Assembly: GCF_000222025.1 (NCBI RefSeq)
Contig: NZ_AFQO01000015.1
Coordinates: 1-64,000, forward strand
DNA length: 64,000 nt
Direction: 5' to 3'
Source of the DNA: Haemophilus haemolyticus M19501
GTDB taxonomy: Bacteria; Pseudomonadota; Gammaproteobacteria; Enterobacterales; Pasteurellaceae
The stretch's first letter is position 1. Each line of letters begins with the position of its first letter. Below the pieces are notes generated by a model. That model was not told the origin of the DNA and searched no databases. It saw nothing but the letters and a program-made list of their open reading frames with translations. Of this stretch, positions 1-11,109 are shown piece after piece. The position numbers and the translations under genes are program-made.

Positions 1-233
1 CGGAGTGGACGCACCACTGGTGTTCCGGTTGTGTCGCCAGACGCATTGCCGGGTAGCTAAGTGCGGAAGAGATAAGTGCTGAAAGCATCTAAGCACGAAA
101 CTTGCCAAGAGATGAGTTCTCCCACACATCAAGTGTGTAAGGGTTGTTTAAGACTAAGACGTAGATAGGCAGGGTGTGTAAGTGATGTGAGTCATTGAGC
201 TAACCTGTACTAATTGCCCGAGAGGCTTAACTA
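1..233 (+). rRNA. rrl: 23S ribosomal RNA, 3' end (partial)
   Basis: The window opens inside 23S rRNA. The conserved 3' segment is legible: the stretch around 75-110 (tgctgaaagcatctaagc) and the end near 215-232 (gcccgagaggcttaac) match the last part of gammaproteobacterial 23S rRNA. The 3' end is placed at about 233 by analogy with E. coli. A 5S gene follows after roughly 140 nt of spacer, the standard 23S-5S order of an rRNA operon. The 5' part of the operon lies outside the window. Confidence 0.96.
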
Positions 234-373
234 TACAACGCTCAAGTGTTTTTGGAAAACAGAGTAAAAGAAAAAGAAATTAACTAAACGTTCAGCTTGT
301 GCCCAATAAGAACGAGTGAAAGGTAGAGGAAGAGCTGAGTAGCGAAAGATAAAGACAAGTTATCAACGAATTA

Positions 374-490
374 TCCTGGCGGCGATAGTGCGGTGGACCC
401 ACCTGACACCATACCGAACTCAGAAGTGAAACGCTGTAATGCCGATGGTAGTGTGGGGTTTCCCCATGTGAGAGTAGGGCACCGCCAGGT
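374..490 (+). rRNA. rrf: 5S ribosomal RNA
   Basis: The stretch matches bacterial 5S rRNA throughout: the 5' and 3' ends pair (cctggcgg with ccgccagg), and the conserved core with ccgaactcagaagtgaaa lies at about 413-430. The length, near 117 nt, is normal. A short open frame crossing it (393-590) is a by-product of the RNA sequence and is not a gene. It is the last gene of the rRNA operon and is followed by a terminator hairpin. Confidence 0.95.
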
Positions 491-525
491 TACCAAATGC
501 TTATCTAAGTTAAATAAAAACAGAA

Positions 526-560
526 GAACCCCGTGTCGAAAGATATGGGGTTTTAGCTTT
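526..560 (+). terminator. rRNA operon terminator
   Basis: AACCCC and GGGGTT form a stem around a loop of about 18 nt, followed by a T-rich tract (ttttagctttt). It lies about 35 nt after 5S rRNA, where an intrinsic terminator of the operon is expected. Confidence 0.75.
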
Positions 561-670
561 TGGGAATTTACTCATTATTTAATCAAATAAGAGTCTAATT
601 TTAATTTTCAATAAGTAAGTGATTTTTCAACTCATATGAAGTCACATTCCTATAAATGTTTTATTAGCTG

Positions 671-679
671 TGCTATAAT
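671..679 (+). promoter_or_regulatory. Extended -10 promoter for def
   Basis: TGcTATAAT is an extended -10 element 37 nt before the def start codon. No convincing -35 hexamer is visible at 16-18 nt, which fits an extended -10 promoter. It would drive def, and perhaps fmt-rsmB unless the inverted repeat after def terminates transcription. Confidence 0.6.
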
Positions 680-715
680 CCCGCTAAAATTCTACCCTTA
701 AAAACAAGAGAAATT

Positions 716-1225
716 ATGACCGCACTTAATGTATTAATTTATCCTGATGATCACTTAAAGGTTGTCTGTGAGCCTGTTACTGAAGTTAATGATGCAATTC
801 GTAAAATTGTTGATGATATGTTTGATACGATGTATCAAGAGAAAGGTATTGGTTTAGCTGCACCTCAAGTAGATATTTTGCAACGTATTATTACTATTGA
901 TGTTGAAGGCGATAAACAGAATCAGTTTGTTTTGATTAACCCTGAAATTTTGGCTTCTGAAGGCGAAACGGGAATTGAAGAGGGGTGTTTATCCATTCCA
1001 GGGTTCCGTGCGTTGGTTCCTCGTAAAGAAAAAGTGACAGTGAGAGCGTTAGATCGTGATGGTAAAGAATTTACTTTAGATGCTGATGGTTTGCTTGCGA
1101 TCTGTATTCAACACGAGATCGATCATCTTAATGGAATTTTATTTGTTGATTATCTTTCTCCACTTAAACGCCAGCGCATTAAAGAAAAGTTGATTAAATA
1201 CAAGAAGCAGATTGCGAAAAGCTAA
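716..1225 (+). CDS. def: Peptide deformylase
   Basis: This 169-residue cytosolic metalloenzyme removes the formyl group from the N-terminal methionine of new proteins. All three deformylase motifs are present: GIGLAAPQ at residues 44-51, EGCLSIP with metal ligand Cys91, and HEIDH at 133-137 with the His ligands and catalytic Glu134. Length is normal. The ATG start has an upstream purine-rich sequence (caagag). The next gene, fmt, encodes the enzyme that adds the formyl group, so the two opposing steps are encoded side by side as in most gammaproteobacteria. Confidence 0.97.
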   Translation: MTALNVLIYPDDHLKVVCEPVTEVNDAIRKIVDDMFDTMYQEKGIGLAAPQVDILQRIITIDVEGDKQNQFVLINPEILASEGETGIEEGCLSIPGFRALVPRKEKVTVRALDRDGKEFTLDADGLLAICIQHEIDHLNGILFVDYLSPLKRQRIKEKLIKYKKQIAKS

Positions 1226-1228
1226 AAC

Positions 1229-1288
1229 GTAGGGTGGGCTTTAGCCCACCAATCATTTCAAAAAACGGTGGGCTTAAGCCCACCCTAC
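1229..1288. repeat. Twin palindrome (REP-like) between def and fmt
   Basis: Two 22-nt arms, 1229-1250 and 1267-1288, are inverted copies with one mismatch, separated by 16 nt. Each arm is itself nearly palindromic (GGTGGGCTT followed by AGCCCACC). This makes either two small hairpins or one long one. GTAGGGTGGGC-type palindromes recur as dispersed intergenic repeats in several proteobacteria, from memory. No T-run follows, so it is not a standard intrinsic terminator, though it could slow or process the def-fmt transcript. Confidence 0.75.
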
Positions 1289-1318
1289 TTCCTATCAATT
1301 ACCATAACGTAGAACATT

Positions 1319-3630
<2,312 letters not shown>

Positions 3631-3642
3631 GGGAGGGCGATA

Positions 3643-5019
3643 ATGAAAATCATCATTTTGGGTGCAGGTCAGGTAGGAACAACGCTTGCCGAAAATTTGG
3701 TTAGTGAAGATAACGATATCACACTCGTTGATAACGAGTCTCCACAGTTACAAGCTTTACAAGAAAAGCATGATTTGCGTGTGGTGCAAGGCTCGCCATC
3801 ATCACCAAAAGTGCTTCGTGATGCAGGTGCGGCCGATGCCGATTTAATGGTTGCCGTGACAGCCTCCGATGAAATCAATATGGTCGCTTGCCAAATGGGC
3901 TATACATTATTTAATACGCCAACGCGAATTGCACGTATCCGTAATTCAGAATATTTACGTGAAAAAGACAAGTTGTTCAACAATGAAAATATACCTATTG
4001 ATCATTTAATTTCGCCTGAAAATCTTGTAACAGATGAAATTACACGCTTAATTGCTTATCCAGGGGCATTACAAGTTGCCCATTTTGCTAATAATCGTAT
4101 TAGTATGGTTGTGGTAAGAGCTTATTATGGTGGTCCTTTGGTTGGATATGCGCTTTCCGCATTTCGTGAACATATGCCACATATTGATTGTCGTATTATG
4201 TCTATTTTGCGTAACGGCAAACCGATTCGTCCGCAGGGTTCTACTATTGTTGAAGCCGGTGATGAAATTACTTTTATTTGCGCAACTGAGCACATAAAAG
4301 CAGTAATGAGTGAACTTCAACGTTTAGAAAAACCTTATAAACGTGTAATGATTGTTGGGGGCGGAAATGTTGCCGCTGGCGTAGCGAAATGTTTAGAAAA
4401 TGTCTGTACTGTAAAATTAATTGAGCGTGATGAGGAAAGGGCTAATTTGCTAGCTGAAAAACTTTCAAAAACCTTGGTTTTTTATGGTGATGCGTCTGAT
4501 CAAAATTTATTGTTTGAAGAGCATATTGAAAATGTCGATGTGTTCCTTTCATTGAGTAGTGATGATGAAGCGAATATTATGTCCGCTTTATTGGCAAAAC
4601 GTTTGGGCGCCAAGAAAGCAATGGTGCTGATTCAACGTATTGCTTATATAAACCTGATTCAAGGTGGAAGTATTGATATTGTGGTTTCACCGCAGCAAGC
4701 AACAATTTCTGCTTTGCTTGGTCATGTTCGTAAAGGGGATGTGAAAAATGTGGCTACATTACGACATGGTATTGCTGAGGCTATTGAAATTGTCGCGCAT
4801 GGTGATGAAAGCACCTCCAATGTGGTCGGGCGCAAAATTGGTGAGCTGCGTTTGCCTATGGGGACTATTATTGGTGCCTTATTGCGCGGTAATGATGTAA
4901 TTGTTGCACGACGCCAAGTTGTGATTGAAGAAGGCGATCATGTGGTGATTTATTTGAGTGATAAGAAGAATGTGCCTGAAATTGAAAAATTGTTCCAGCC
5001 AAGTGCATTCTTCATTTAA
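3643..5019 (+). CDS. trkA: Trk potassium transporter NAD-binding subunit TrkA
   Basis: This 458-residue peripheral membrane protein gates TrkH/TrkG potassium uptake. It has two RCK modules, each with a Rossmann NAD-binding motif: GAGQVG at residues 7-12 and GGGNVAAG at about 237-244. Each is followed by a TrkA-C domain. Length equals that of E. coli TrkA. It starts 12 bp after rsmB with a clear GGGAGG ribosome binding site. No trkH is nearby. The order def-fmt-rsmB-trkA-mscL matches E. coli. Confidence 0.97.
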   Translation: MKIIILGAGQVGTTLAENLVSEDNDITLVDNESPQLQALQEKHDLRVVQGSPSSPKVLRDAGAADADLMVAVTASDEINMVACQMGYTLFNTPTRIARIRNSEYLREKDKLFNNENIPIDHLISPENLVTDEITRLIAYPGALQVAHFANNRISMVVVRAYYGGPLVGYALSAFREHMPHIDCRIMSILRNGKPIRPQGSTIVEAGDEITFICATEHIKAVMSELQRLEKPYKRVMIVGGGNVAAGVAKCLENVCTVKLIERDEERANLLAEKLSKTLVFYGDASDQNLLFEEHIENVDVFLSLSSDDEANIMSALLAKRLGAKKAMVLIQRIAYINLIQGGSIDIVVSPQQATISALLGHVRKGDVKNVATLRHGIAEAIEIVAHGDESTSNVVGRKIGELRLPMGTIIGALLRGNDVIVARRQVVIEEGDHVVIYLSDKKNVPEIEKLFQPSAFFI

Positions 5020-5035
5020 CGATTTATTTACTTTT

Positions 5036-5068
5036 AAGAGCGGCTCATTATAATCGTCGCTCTTTTTA
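5036..5068 (+). terminator. trkA terminator with embedded mscL -10 box
   Basis: AAGAGCG (5036-5042) pairs with CGCTCTT (5058-5064), followed by a T-run, so this should end the def-trkA transcript. The loop contains TATAAT at 5049-5054, well placed to serve as the -10 box of mscL, so terminator and promoter may be nested. The terminator is clear; the promoter role is inferred. Confidence 0.65.
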
Positions 5069-5093
5069 TTCAATCTCTAAAGGAAAAATTATT

Positions 5094-5480
5094 ATGAGTT
5101 TTATTAAAGAATTTCGCGAATTTGCAATGCGCGGTAATGTTGTAGATATGGCTGTCGGTGTGATTATCGGTGGTGCGTTTGGTAAGATCGTAAGTTCACT
5201 TGTTAGTGATATTTTTATGCCTGTTCTTGGTATTTTAACGGGTGGCATTGATTTCAAAGATATGAAATTTGTATTAGCTCAAGCACAGGGCGATGTTCCA
5301 GCTGTTACTTTAAACTACGGTGTGTTTATTCAGAATGTGATTGATTTCATTATTATTGCTTTTGCAATCTTTATGATGATTAAGGCACTTAATAAAGTGA
5401 GAAAACCAGAAGAGAAAAAAGCAGGTCCTACATCGGAAGATTTGCTCACAGAAATTCGTGACTTATTAAAGAATAAATAA
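5094..5480 (+). CDS. mscL: Large-conductance mechanosensitive channel MscL
   Basis: This 128-residue inner-membrane channel opens under membrane tension and protects against osmotic downshock. It shows the amphipathic N-terminal helix ([18 protein letters not shown]), pore-lining TM1 (about 17-45, Gly-rich [14 protein letters not shown]), a periplasmic loop, TM2 (about 75-100) and a charged C-terminal helix ending in [12 protein letters not shown]. Length is typical. The start has a good AAAGGA ribosome binding site. Confidence 0.97.
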   Translation: MSFIKEFREFAMRGNVVDMAVGVIIGGAFGKIVSSLVSDIFMPVLGILTGGIDFKDMKFVLAQAQGDVPAVTLNYGVFIQNVIDFIIIAFAIFMMIKALNKVRKPEEKKAGPTSEDLLTEIRDLLKNK

Positions 5481-5494
5481 TGAAATTGAAAAAT

Positions 5495-5525
5495 AAAGGT
5501 TGGTAAATATGCCAACCTTTTTTTA
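5495..5525 (+). terminator. mscL terminator
   Basis: AAAGGTTGG and CCAACCTTT form a 9-bp stem with an 8-nt loop, followed by a T-run. It sits 15 nt after the mscL stop. Confidence 0.85.
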
Positions 5526-5574
5526 TTGTTATTTTTTAGGCTATAATCGCCCCCTAAAATTTAAGGAATTAAAA

Positions 5575-5832
5575 ATGGAAAAATATAATAAACTCCGTAT
5601 TGAATGGGATTGCCGCCGAGGAATGTTGGAGTTGGATAAAATCATTATGCCTTTTTATTTGAAGCATTTTGATGAATTAACAGATGACAAAAAAGATATA
5701 TTTATTCGTTTATTAGCAAGTACAGATCTGCAGCTGTTTTCTTGGTTTTTTAATCGTGGTCAATCATCGGATTCAGAAATTCAATCTATGGTGGAGTATA
5801 TCCAAAACGTACAAAAAATCACAACTAATTAA
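5575..5832 (+). CDS. SdhE/YgfY-family FAD assembly factor
   Basis: This 85-residue acidic helical protein matches the SdhE (YgfY/CptB, DUF339) family, whose members promote covalent FAD attachment to succinate dehydrogenase and fumarate reductase. The family signature is visible near the N terminus: RIEWDCRRGMLELD, with the conserved arginine-glycine pair. The ATG at 5575 is preferred because it follows AAGGA by 7 nt and matches family length; an upstream TTG frame adds an unrelated leader. TATAAT at 5542-5547 is a likely -10 box. It lies just before rpoE, separated by the sigma-E promoter. Confidence 0.88.
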   Translation: MEKYNKLRIEWDCRRGMLELDKIIMPFYLKHFDELTDDKKDIFIRLLASTDLQLFSWFFNRGQSSDSEIQSMVEYIQNVQKITTN

Positions 5833-5850
5833 AATTATTAAGATACGTAT

Positions 5851-5877
5851 GAACTTTTTTCACACACTTGTGTCTGA
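5851..5877 (+). promoter_or_regulatory. Sigma-E-type promoter of rpoE
   Basis: GAACTT (5851-5856), a 16-nt spacer and TCTGA (5873-5877) match the sigma-E consensus GAACTT-N16-TCTGA exactly. It lies about 60 bp before the rpoE start. This predicts autoregulation of rpoE-rseA-rseB, as in E. coli. Confidence 0.88.
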
Positions 5878-5940
5878 GATTGCAATAAGAGCTTGCTGTC
5901 TTGAATATTAAGGCGTGTTAGATATTGGCATAGGAGAAAT

Positions 5941-6519
5941 ATGGCTGAACAGCTAACAGATCAGGCTTTGGTAGAAAGAGTGCAGCAAGGGGATAAGAAA
6001 GCCTTCAATTTGTTGGTTTCTCGTTATCAGAATAAAGTGGCGGGACTTTTGACTCGCTATGTATCACGTAACGATATTCCTGATGTGGTGCAAGAATCCT
6101 TTATAAAGGCTTATCGCTCAATTGAATCTTTTCGTGGCGAAAGTGCTTTCTATACATGGCTTTATCGAATTGCCGTCAATACGGCAAAAAATTATTTAAC
6201 GGCTCAAGGGCGCCGCCCACCTAATGAAGATATTTTAGCTGAGGATGCTGAAAATTATGATGTGGGTACGCACTTGCGGGATGTAGATACACCCGAAAAT
6301 GAAATGTTATCTAGTGAACTTGAACGAATCGTGTTTAGTACGATTCACAGTTTGCCAGAAGATTTAAAAACAGCAATCACCTTGCGAGAGCTAGAAGGTT
6401 TGAGCTATGAAGAGATTGCAGAAATTATGGATTGCCCTGTTGGTACTGTTCGTTCTCGTATTTTCCGCGCAAGGGAAATTATTGAGAATAAAATTCAGCT
6501 ACTGATGCAACGCGAATAA
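5941..6519 (+). CDS. rpoE: RNA polymerase sigma-E factor
   Basis: This 192-residue ECF sigma factor controls the envelope stress response. Region 2 (about 25-95) holds the core-binding and -10 recognition segments (DVVQESFIKAYRSIESF, then YTWLYRIAVNTAKNYL). Region 4 (about 130-185) carries the helix-turn-helix LSYEEIAEIMDCPVGTVRSR that reads the -35 element. The next two genes encode its membrane anti-sigma factor and the periplasmic modulator. The start is an ATG after AGGAG, and the gene ends 17 bp before rseA. Confidence 0.98.
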   Translation: MAEQLTDQALVERVQQGDKKAFNLLVSRYQNKVAGLLTRYVSRNDIPDVVQESFIKAYRSIESFRGESAFYTWLYRIAVNTAKNYLTAQGRRPPNEDILAEDAENYDVGTHLRDVDTPENEMLSSELERIVFSTIHSLPEDLKTAITLRELEGLSYEEIAEIMDCPVGTVRSRIFRAREIIENKIQLLMQRE

Positions 6520-6536
6520 AAATGTCGGAGTTTACT

Positions 6537-7124
6537 ATGCAAAAAGAGCAACTTTCAGCCTATATGGATGGCGAACAAGTCGAGGCTGGCTTGACAGATG
6601 CTTTATTGAAAGACGAAGAATTACAAGAATCTTGGCAGGCATTCCATGCTGTGCGAGCAGTGATGCGTAAAGAAAGCTCCTTGTTTCTAGGGGCTGATTT
6701 TACCGCTAAAATGGCAGGTTTAATTGAACCTGAAGAAGTGAAGAAAGTCGATGTCATTGCGGTGTCTCAACCTGAACTAGAAGACGCACATAATTCTGCA
6801 TTTATGCAAAAATTAAAAGCGTTCTTTGCGCCAATGACGCAAGTTGCTGTTGCTGCTGGTGTATGTTTAGTGGCGGTACTTGGTGTTCAATCTTTCAATA
6901 ATAAAAACGATGCGTCTAATTTACCTGAGACTCCAGTGTTGCAAACCTTGCCATTTAATAACTCGGTTCAAGAGGTTAGCTATAATGCGCCGAGTAAAGA
7001 TACATTGACATCAGATCAGCTTGAACAAAAAAGTCGCCGTATTGGTGCGATGTTACAGAACTATGAATTACAACGTCGTATGCATGCCGATGCATTAAAT
7101 GTAAGTAGTAATAGTCAGAAATAA
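6537..7124 (+). CDS. rseA: Anti-sigma-E factor RseA
   Basis: This inner-membrane protein sequesters sigma-E until regulated proteolysis (DegS, then RseP) destroys it. The cytoplasmic N-terminal domain begins MQKEQLSAYMDG, very close to E. coli RseA. A single membrane segment (about residues 97-116, QVAVAAGVCLVAVLGVQSF) leads to a periplasmic tail ending in RRIGAMLQNYELQRRMHADAL, the RseB-contact region. The ATG at 6537 is chosen over 6522 because it has GGAG 8 nt upstream and matches the E. coli start. Haemophilus literature also calls it mclA. Confidence 0.95.
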   Translation: MQKEQLSAYMDGEQVEAGLTDALLKDEELQESWQAFHAVRAVMRKESSLFLGADFTAKMAGLIEPEEVKKVDVIAVSQPELEDAHNSAFMQKLKAFFAPMTQVAVAAGVCLVAVLGVQSFNNKNDASNLPETPVLQTLPFNNSVQEVSYNAPSKDTLTSDQLEQKSRRIGAMLQNYELQRRMHADALNVSSNSQK

Positions 7125-7150
7125 TACGATTAGTTCAGTTAGTTTATGTT

Positions 7151-7190
7151 AATTCACCACCTAATATGTTATTTAGCGTGGTGAATTTTT
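7151..7190 (+). terminator. Terminator between rseA and rseB
   Basis: AATTCACCAC (7151-7160) and GTGGTGAATT (7179-7188) form a 10-bp stem followed by T's. It would reduce read-through into rseB, so rseB could be expressed at a lower level than rpoE-rseA. Confidence 0.75.
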
Positions 7191-7209
7191 ATCCTTTAAA
7201 TTTATTTTT

Positions 7210-8157
7210 ATGAAAAAAATCGCGTTAAAATTCACCGCACTTTCTCTTTCTTTACTACTAAGTAGCATTGCTTCTGCTGAAGATCTTTCTGCAAAGCAGT
7301 CTTTAGATAAAATGACACAAGCATTGGATAATCTCAATTATGAAATTGCCTTTGTTCAAACAACGCCATCAAATATGGATTCCTTTCGCTATCGTCATAT
7401 TAAGAAAGATAATAAAACTTATGCGCAATTAGTGACGCTTGATGGGCGTCAACAAGAAATTATTCAACGTGATAATTTAGTCAGTTATTTTCAGCCAAAT
7501 GCACAAGCATTTACGCTTAATAGTGGCAATATAGTTGATGCGATGCCAGCGGTTGTGCGTGCAAATTTTGATAAGCTTTCTCTAGTTTATGATTTTATAA
7601 AACTAGGCAAAGATCGAGTGGCTGGTCGTTTTGCTGACACGATTCGTATTATCCCTAAAGATGATTTCCGATATCAGTATTTGGTGTTTATAGATGAAGA
7701 AAATGGTTTATTATTACGCGGCGATATGCTTGATCGTGAAGGTAAATTACTTGATCAGTTCAGAGTCGTAACACTTTATATTGATGATAGACTAAGAGGG
7801 TTGACGGAGTATATTAACAAAGTCTCAACGCCCCCTTTGTTGAAAGAAAGTAAAAATGAACAAAGTTCAGATATAACTTGGTCTGCAGGTTGGTTGCCAC
7901 AAGGTTTTTCTTTAATTCGATATACTCAAGAAACATTAGAAAATGAAGTTGTAGATAGTGCGCTATATAGCGATGGTTTATTTACTTTTACACTATTTGT
8001 TTCTAATGCAGGCTCTAATGTTTTGCCAGAAAATAGTTGGAAACAAGGGGCATATACGATTTATAGTGAAGTGAATGGCGGAAAAGAAATTACTTTTATC
8101 GGGCAATTGCCCATAGCTGCAGCTAAGCGAATTGTACAAGAAGTTAAATTTCGATAA
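7210..8157 (+). CDS. rseB: Sigma-E regulatory protein RseB
   Basis: This 315-residue periplasmic protein binds RseA and shields it from DegS until lipopolysaccharide intermediates displace it. It starts with a typical signal peptide (MKKIALKFTALSLSLLLSSIASA, cleavage after ASA) followed by the MucB/RseB lipid-binding-like N domain and the smaller C-terminal domain. Length is close to E. coli RseB (318). It is the third gene of the module; no rseC follows, because the next gene is ndh in the opposite direction. A USS (ACCGCACTT) lies within the signal-peptide codons. Confidence 0.94.
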   Translation: MKKIALKFTALSLSLLLSSIASAEDLSAKQSLDKMTQALDNLNYEIAFVQTTPSNMDSFRYRHIKKDNKTYAQLVTLDGRQQEIIQRDNLVSYFQPNAQAFTLNSGNIVDAMPAVVRANFDKLSLVYDFIKLGKDRVAGRFADTIRIIPKDDFRYQYLVFIDEENGLLLRGDMLDREGKLLDQFRVVTLYIDDRLRGLTEYINKVSTPPLLKESKNEQSSDITWSAGWLPQGFSLIRYTQETLENEVVDSALYSDGLFTFTLFVSNAGSNVLPENSWKQGAYTIYSEVNGGKEITFIGQLPIAAAKRIVQEVKFR

Positions 8158-8158
8158 G

Positions 8159-8190
8159 AAGTGCGGTGATTTTTCACCGCACTTTTGTCT
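8159..8190. terminator. Paired-USS terminator between rseB and ndh
   Basis: AAGTGCGGTGA and TCACCGCACTT form an 11-bp stem with a 4-nt loop, followed by T's. Two oppositely oriented uptake signals make one hairpin, serving the converging rseB and ndh genes. Confidence 0.9.
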
Positions 8191-8197
8191 TTTACGA

Positions 8198-9532
8198 CTA
8201 GTGTAATTTTAATCTTGGTTTTAAATAACGATTAAGTTTATCAACCAGAATAATCAATCCAATTTTAATGCAACCATGTAAAGCATGTTGATGCATTCTA
8301 TATAAGGATACATAGGCAAATTGTGCAAATTTACCTTGAACGGTAAGGGGACTTTTTCCAAATTTATTCGAAATACTGCCTAATGCAGTAAAGCTCGAAA
8401 GAGAAACCAAGGTACCTTTATCATTATATTTAAATGTTTTTAATGGTTTTTGCTCAAAAAGTGCAAAGATATTTTTTGCACAAGCTTTTGCCATTTGATG
8501 TGCGGCTTGAGCTCTTGGCGGGACTAATGTACCGTTTGGCTGTGTTAATGCTGCACAGTCGCCAATGGCAAAAATACTGTCATCAACGGTTGTTTGAAGC
8601 GTGTCTTTTACCACTAATTGATTGATTCGATTGAGTTCTAATCCATCAAATTGTTGTGTCACTGTTGAAGTGCGAACGCCTGCGGCCCAAACAATGAGAT
8701 CTGCCTTAATTTCTTCTCCATCTTTGGTGATAAGGGTATTTGGTTGAGCTTCGGTGATCATTGTATTTAATTTTACGTTCGTGCCCATTTCTTGCAACTC
8801 GTCTAATACCGCAGCAGATAAATCTTCGGGTAGTGCTGGCAGTAAGCGAGGTCCCGCTTCAACGAGAGTGACTTGTAAACATGAGTTATCAATCTTGCCA
8901 TAGCCGTAAGAAGATAAATCTTCCGTGGCATGATAAAGCTCAGCTGTTAATTCCACGCCGGTTGCGCCACCACCAACAATCGCAATATTTACTTTGCTTT
9001 CATCGACTAATTTCTGTTTAAATTCTTCTTCACCAATATCATCTAAAGCACGGTTTTCAGAGAATTTAAGAAATAATTCCAACATTTTTTGCTGAAAGCG
9101 CAACGCTTGATCTGAGCTGTCTAAGAAAATACAGTTATCAGCTACACCCTTTGTGTTGAAATCATTTGATTTGCTACCAATTGCAACCACTAAATAATCG
9201 TAAGGAATTCGGCGAGCAACGACGAGCATATCGCCTTCTTGCCCATAAACGGGGGCGAGTTCAACATATTTTTGTTCACGATTAATACGCGTGATTGAGC
9301 CTTGCTCAAAACTAAAATGGTGGTTTTTACCATGTGCGCGATAGCTAAGAGAGTCCGTGCCATCATCCATTACACCCGTTGCAATTTCATGTAATAAGGG
9401 TTTCCATAAATGAGTGGCATTACGATCCACAAGTGTCACCTTAGCTTGTCTTTTTCGACCTAATTTATCACCTAAGAATGTCGCTAATTCAATGCCGCCA
9501 GCGCCCCCGCCAACGATCACGACGTTTTTCAT
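8198..9532 (-). CDS. ndh: NADH dehydrogenase, type II
   Basis: This 444-residue NADH:quinone oxidoreductase feeds electrons to the quinone pool without pumping protons. The FAD-binding Rossmann motif VIVGGGAGGIE opens the protein, a second NADH-binding motif (AIVGGGATGVE) lies near residue 183, and the flavin-binding ATP motif near 315-335 reads SIFAIGDCA. The C-terminal helix (GLIILVDKLNRYLKPRLKLH) is a probable membrane anchor. Transcribed away from rseB's terminator side, with no operon partner. Confidence 0.96.
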   Translation of the reverse strand: MKNVVIVGGGAGGIELATFLGDKLGRKRQAKVTLVDRNATHLWKPLLHEIATGVMDDGTDSLSYRAHGKNHHFSFEQGSITRINREQKYVELAPVYGQEGDMLVVARRIPYDYLVVAIGSKSNDFNTKGVADNCIFLDSSDQALRFQQKMLELFLKFSENRALDDIGEEEFKQKLVDESKVNIAIVGGGATGVELTAELYHATEDLSSYGYGKIDNSCLQVTLVEAGPRLLPALPEDLSAAVLDELQEMGTNVKLNTMITEAQPNTLITKDGEEIKADLIVWAAGVRTSTVTQQFDGLELNRINQLVVKDTLQTTVDDSIFAIGDCAALTQPNGTLVPPRAQAAHQMAKACAKNIFALFEQKPLKTFKYNDKGTLVSLSSFTALGSISNKFGKSPLTVQGKFAQFAYVSLYRMHQHALHGCIKIGLIILVDKLNRYLKPRLKLH

Positions 9533-9633
9533 AAGCTCTCCTAAAAGTTTAAATTGTTAAAAATGTTAAATTAATGTAATGATAACATAACAACTAAACA
9601 GGGCGAAAAACTTTCATGAAAATAACCGCACTT

Positions 9634-10257
9634 TTATTGATGGCAATATTCGTAGATTGGTTTTAATGCTTGAATAGTTTGAGTGATAAAAGATACGGGA
9701 TTTATTTGACTGAGTTCCGATTTTTCAATGCTTTTTCCTATGCACCAAAAATCTTCTTCTGAGCGTAAAATGAGATCGTTTTTAGTTATTTGTTTTACTT
9801 GGCGAAAATCATCATATTCACTTTCATCTTCTCGCCAAATATCAAAACCAGCAAATTGTTTGAAATCAAATTGATCAAGCCACTGATTATATTGTTGCAC
9901 ATTAATTTGTGAGCGATCAGCACGATAGCAATGCCAATCTAAGCACACTCTTAGTCGGCGACGATTTAAGAGCACAGAAAAGATTGCTGCAGAATTTTGG
10001 TTAAACTCGTATTTAAAATAAGCGAAGAAATGTGCTCGAACCTGCCAACCATTGGTCCAGCTTTCAATATGCGGTTTTGCAAAAGGCGTACCGAGTTGTG
10101 CTGAAACAGATTGAATTATCGCTTTCCAGTTATCCCAATGTAATTTGTAATCAGCTTTAATCGCCGGAATATCTTCCGAGCAGAATTTTTTCATTTGGGC
10201 GAATTGGTAGAAAGGAATATTGAACAGTTCACAAGATTCGGCAGTAAGCGAGAGCAT
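9634..10257 (-). CDS. HI_0552-family conserved protein of unknown function
   Basis: This 207-residue soluble protein has no signal peptide or membrane segment. It resembles a Pasteurellaceae family known to me by the Rd locus name HI_0552. Tryptophan and aromatic content is high (HWDNWKAII, ESWTNGWQVRAHFFAYFKYEF), and a basic strand RRRLRVCLDWHCY is central. No catalytic motif is evident. It starts 9 bp after apaH on the same strand, so it is probably co-transcribed with rsmA-apaH. Function is unknown. Confidence 0.8.
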   Translation of the reverse strand: MLSLTAESCELFNIPFYQFAQMKKFCSEDIPAIKADYKLHWDNWKAIIQSVSAQLGTPFAKPHIESWTNGWQVRAHFFAYFKYEFNQNSAAIFSVLLNRRRLRVCLDWHCYRADRSQINVQQYNQWLDQFDFKQFAGFDIWREDESEYDDFRQVKQITKNDLILRSEEDFWCIGKSIEKSELSQINPVSFITQTIQALKPIYEYCHQ

Positions 10258-10266
10258 AGCATTTCC

Positions 10267-11094
10267 TTAAAAATCACTGTAATTTTTGACCGCACTTTGC
10301 GTGAAAATTTGTTTATCTTCCCAACGTAACATGGTCATACGATTATTCCACACGCATCCCGTATCCAACGCATAAATATCTTGTGGCGTCGGCTCATCCA
10401 CTAAACTTGCCCAATGTCCGAATACAATGGGAATTTGTTTATAAAGTGGATTATCTAAATTAAACCAAGGTGTGAGCTCCGCTGGCGCATCTTTTAAAGG
10501 AGATTTACAAGCAAAATCAAAGCGATGATCCAAATAGCAAAAACGCATTCGAGTGAAAGCATTAATAATGTAGCGATGACGTGCTAAGCCCTGTAAATCT
10601 GGCGACCAGCGATCAGGCTGTTCAGAATACATATTTTCAATAAGATAATGAAAATCGCCGTGCTGTAAAATCTGTTCAACTTCAGCCGCACAAGCTTTCG
10701 CCGTTTCTAAATCCCAATCAGGCGAAATACCTGCGTGTGCCATCAGGAAGTTTAATTCTCCATTATGGACAAGTAATGACTGATGGCGTAACCAATGAAT
10801 CAGATCATCAAAATCCGGTGCATTAAAAATGGCATCAACACGATCACGAGGTTTTATTTTTTTAATACCCAGTGCAGTCGCAATTAAATGTAAATCGTGA
10901 TTACCTAGTACGGTTTGTGCTGTATTACCAAGTGATTTTACGAAACGAAGACATTCAAGTGATTTATCCCCACGCGCTACAAGATCCCCCACAAGATAAA
11001 GTTTATCTTGCGTAGGATTGAAATCTACACGTTCTAATAAAAGCTGTAATTCGTCATAACAGCCTTGCAAATCACCGACGAAATAGGTTGCCAT
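10267..11094 (-). CDS. apaH: Symmetrical Ap4A hydrolase
   Basis: This 275-residue metallophosphatase splits diadenosine tetraphosphate into two ADP, and in E. coli also decaps Np4-capped RNAs. The three phosphoesterase motifs are present near the N terminus: GDLQGC (GDxxG), [10 protein letters not shown] (GDxVxRG) and GNHDLH (GNHD); histidines further on (AHAG, FGHW) complete the metal site. It lies 15 bp after rsmA, the usual rsmA-apaH coupling. In Rd I recall the phase-variable glycosyltransferase lic2A between these genes; it is absent here. Confidence 0.96.
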   Translation of the reverse strand: MATYFVGDLQGCYDELQLLLERVDFNPTQDKLYLVGDLVARGDKSLECLRFVKSLGNTAQTVLGNHDLHLIATALGIKKIKPRDRVDAIFNAPDFDDLIHWLRHQSLLVHNGELNFLMAHAGISPDWDLETAKACAAEVEQILQHGDFHYLIENMYSEQPDRWSPDLQGLARHRYIINAFTRMRFCYLDHRFDFACKSPLKDAPAELTPWFNLDNPLYKQIPIVFGHWASLVDEPTPQDIYALDTGCVWNNRMTMLRWEDKQIFTQSAVKNYSDF

Positions 11095-11109
11095 TTTTGA
11101 CCGCTCTTT

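Noticed and set aside
393-590. 65-residue open frame across 5S rRNA
   Set aside because: It lies in the 5S RNA and its terminator; no ribosome binding site and no protein family.
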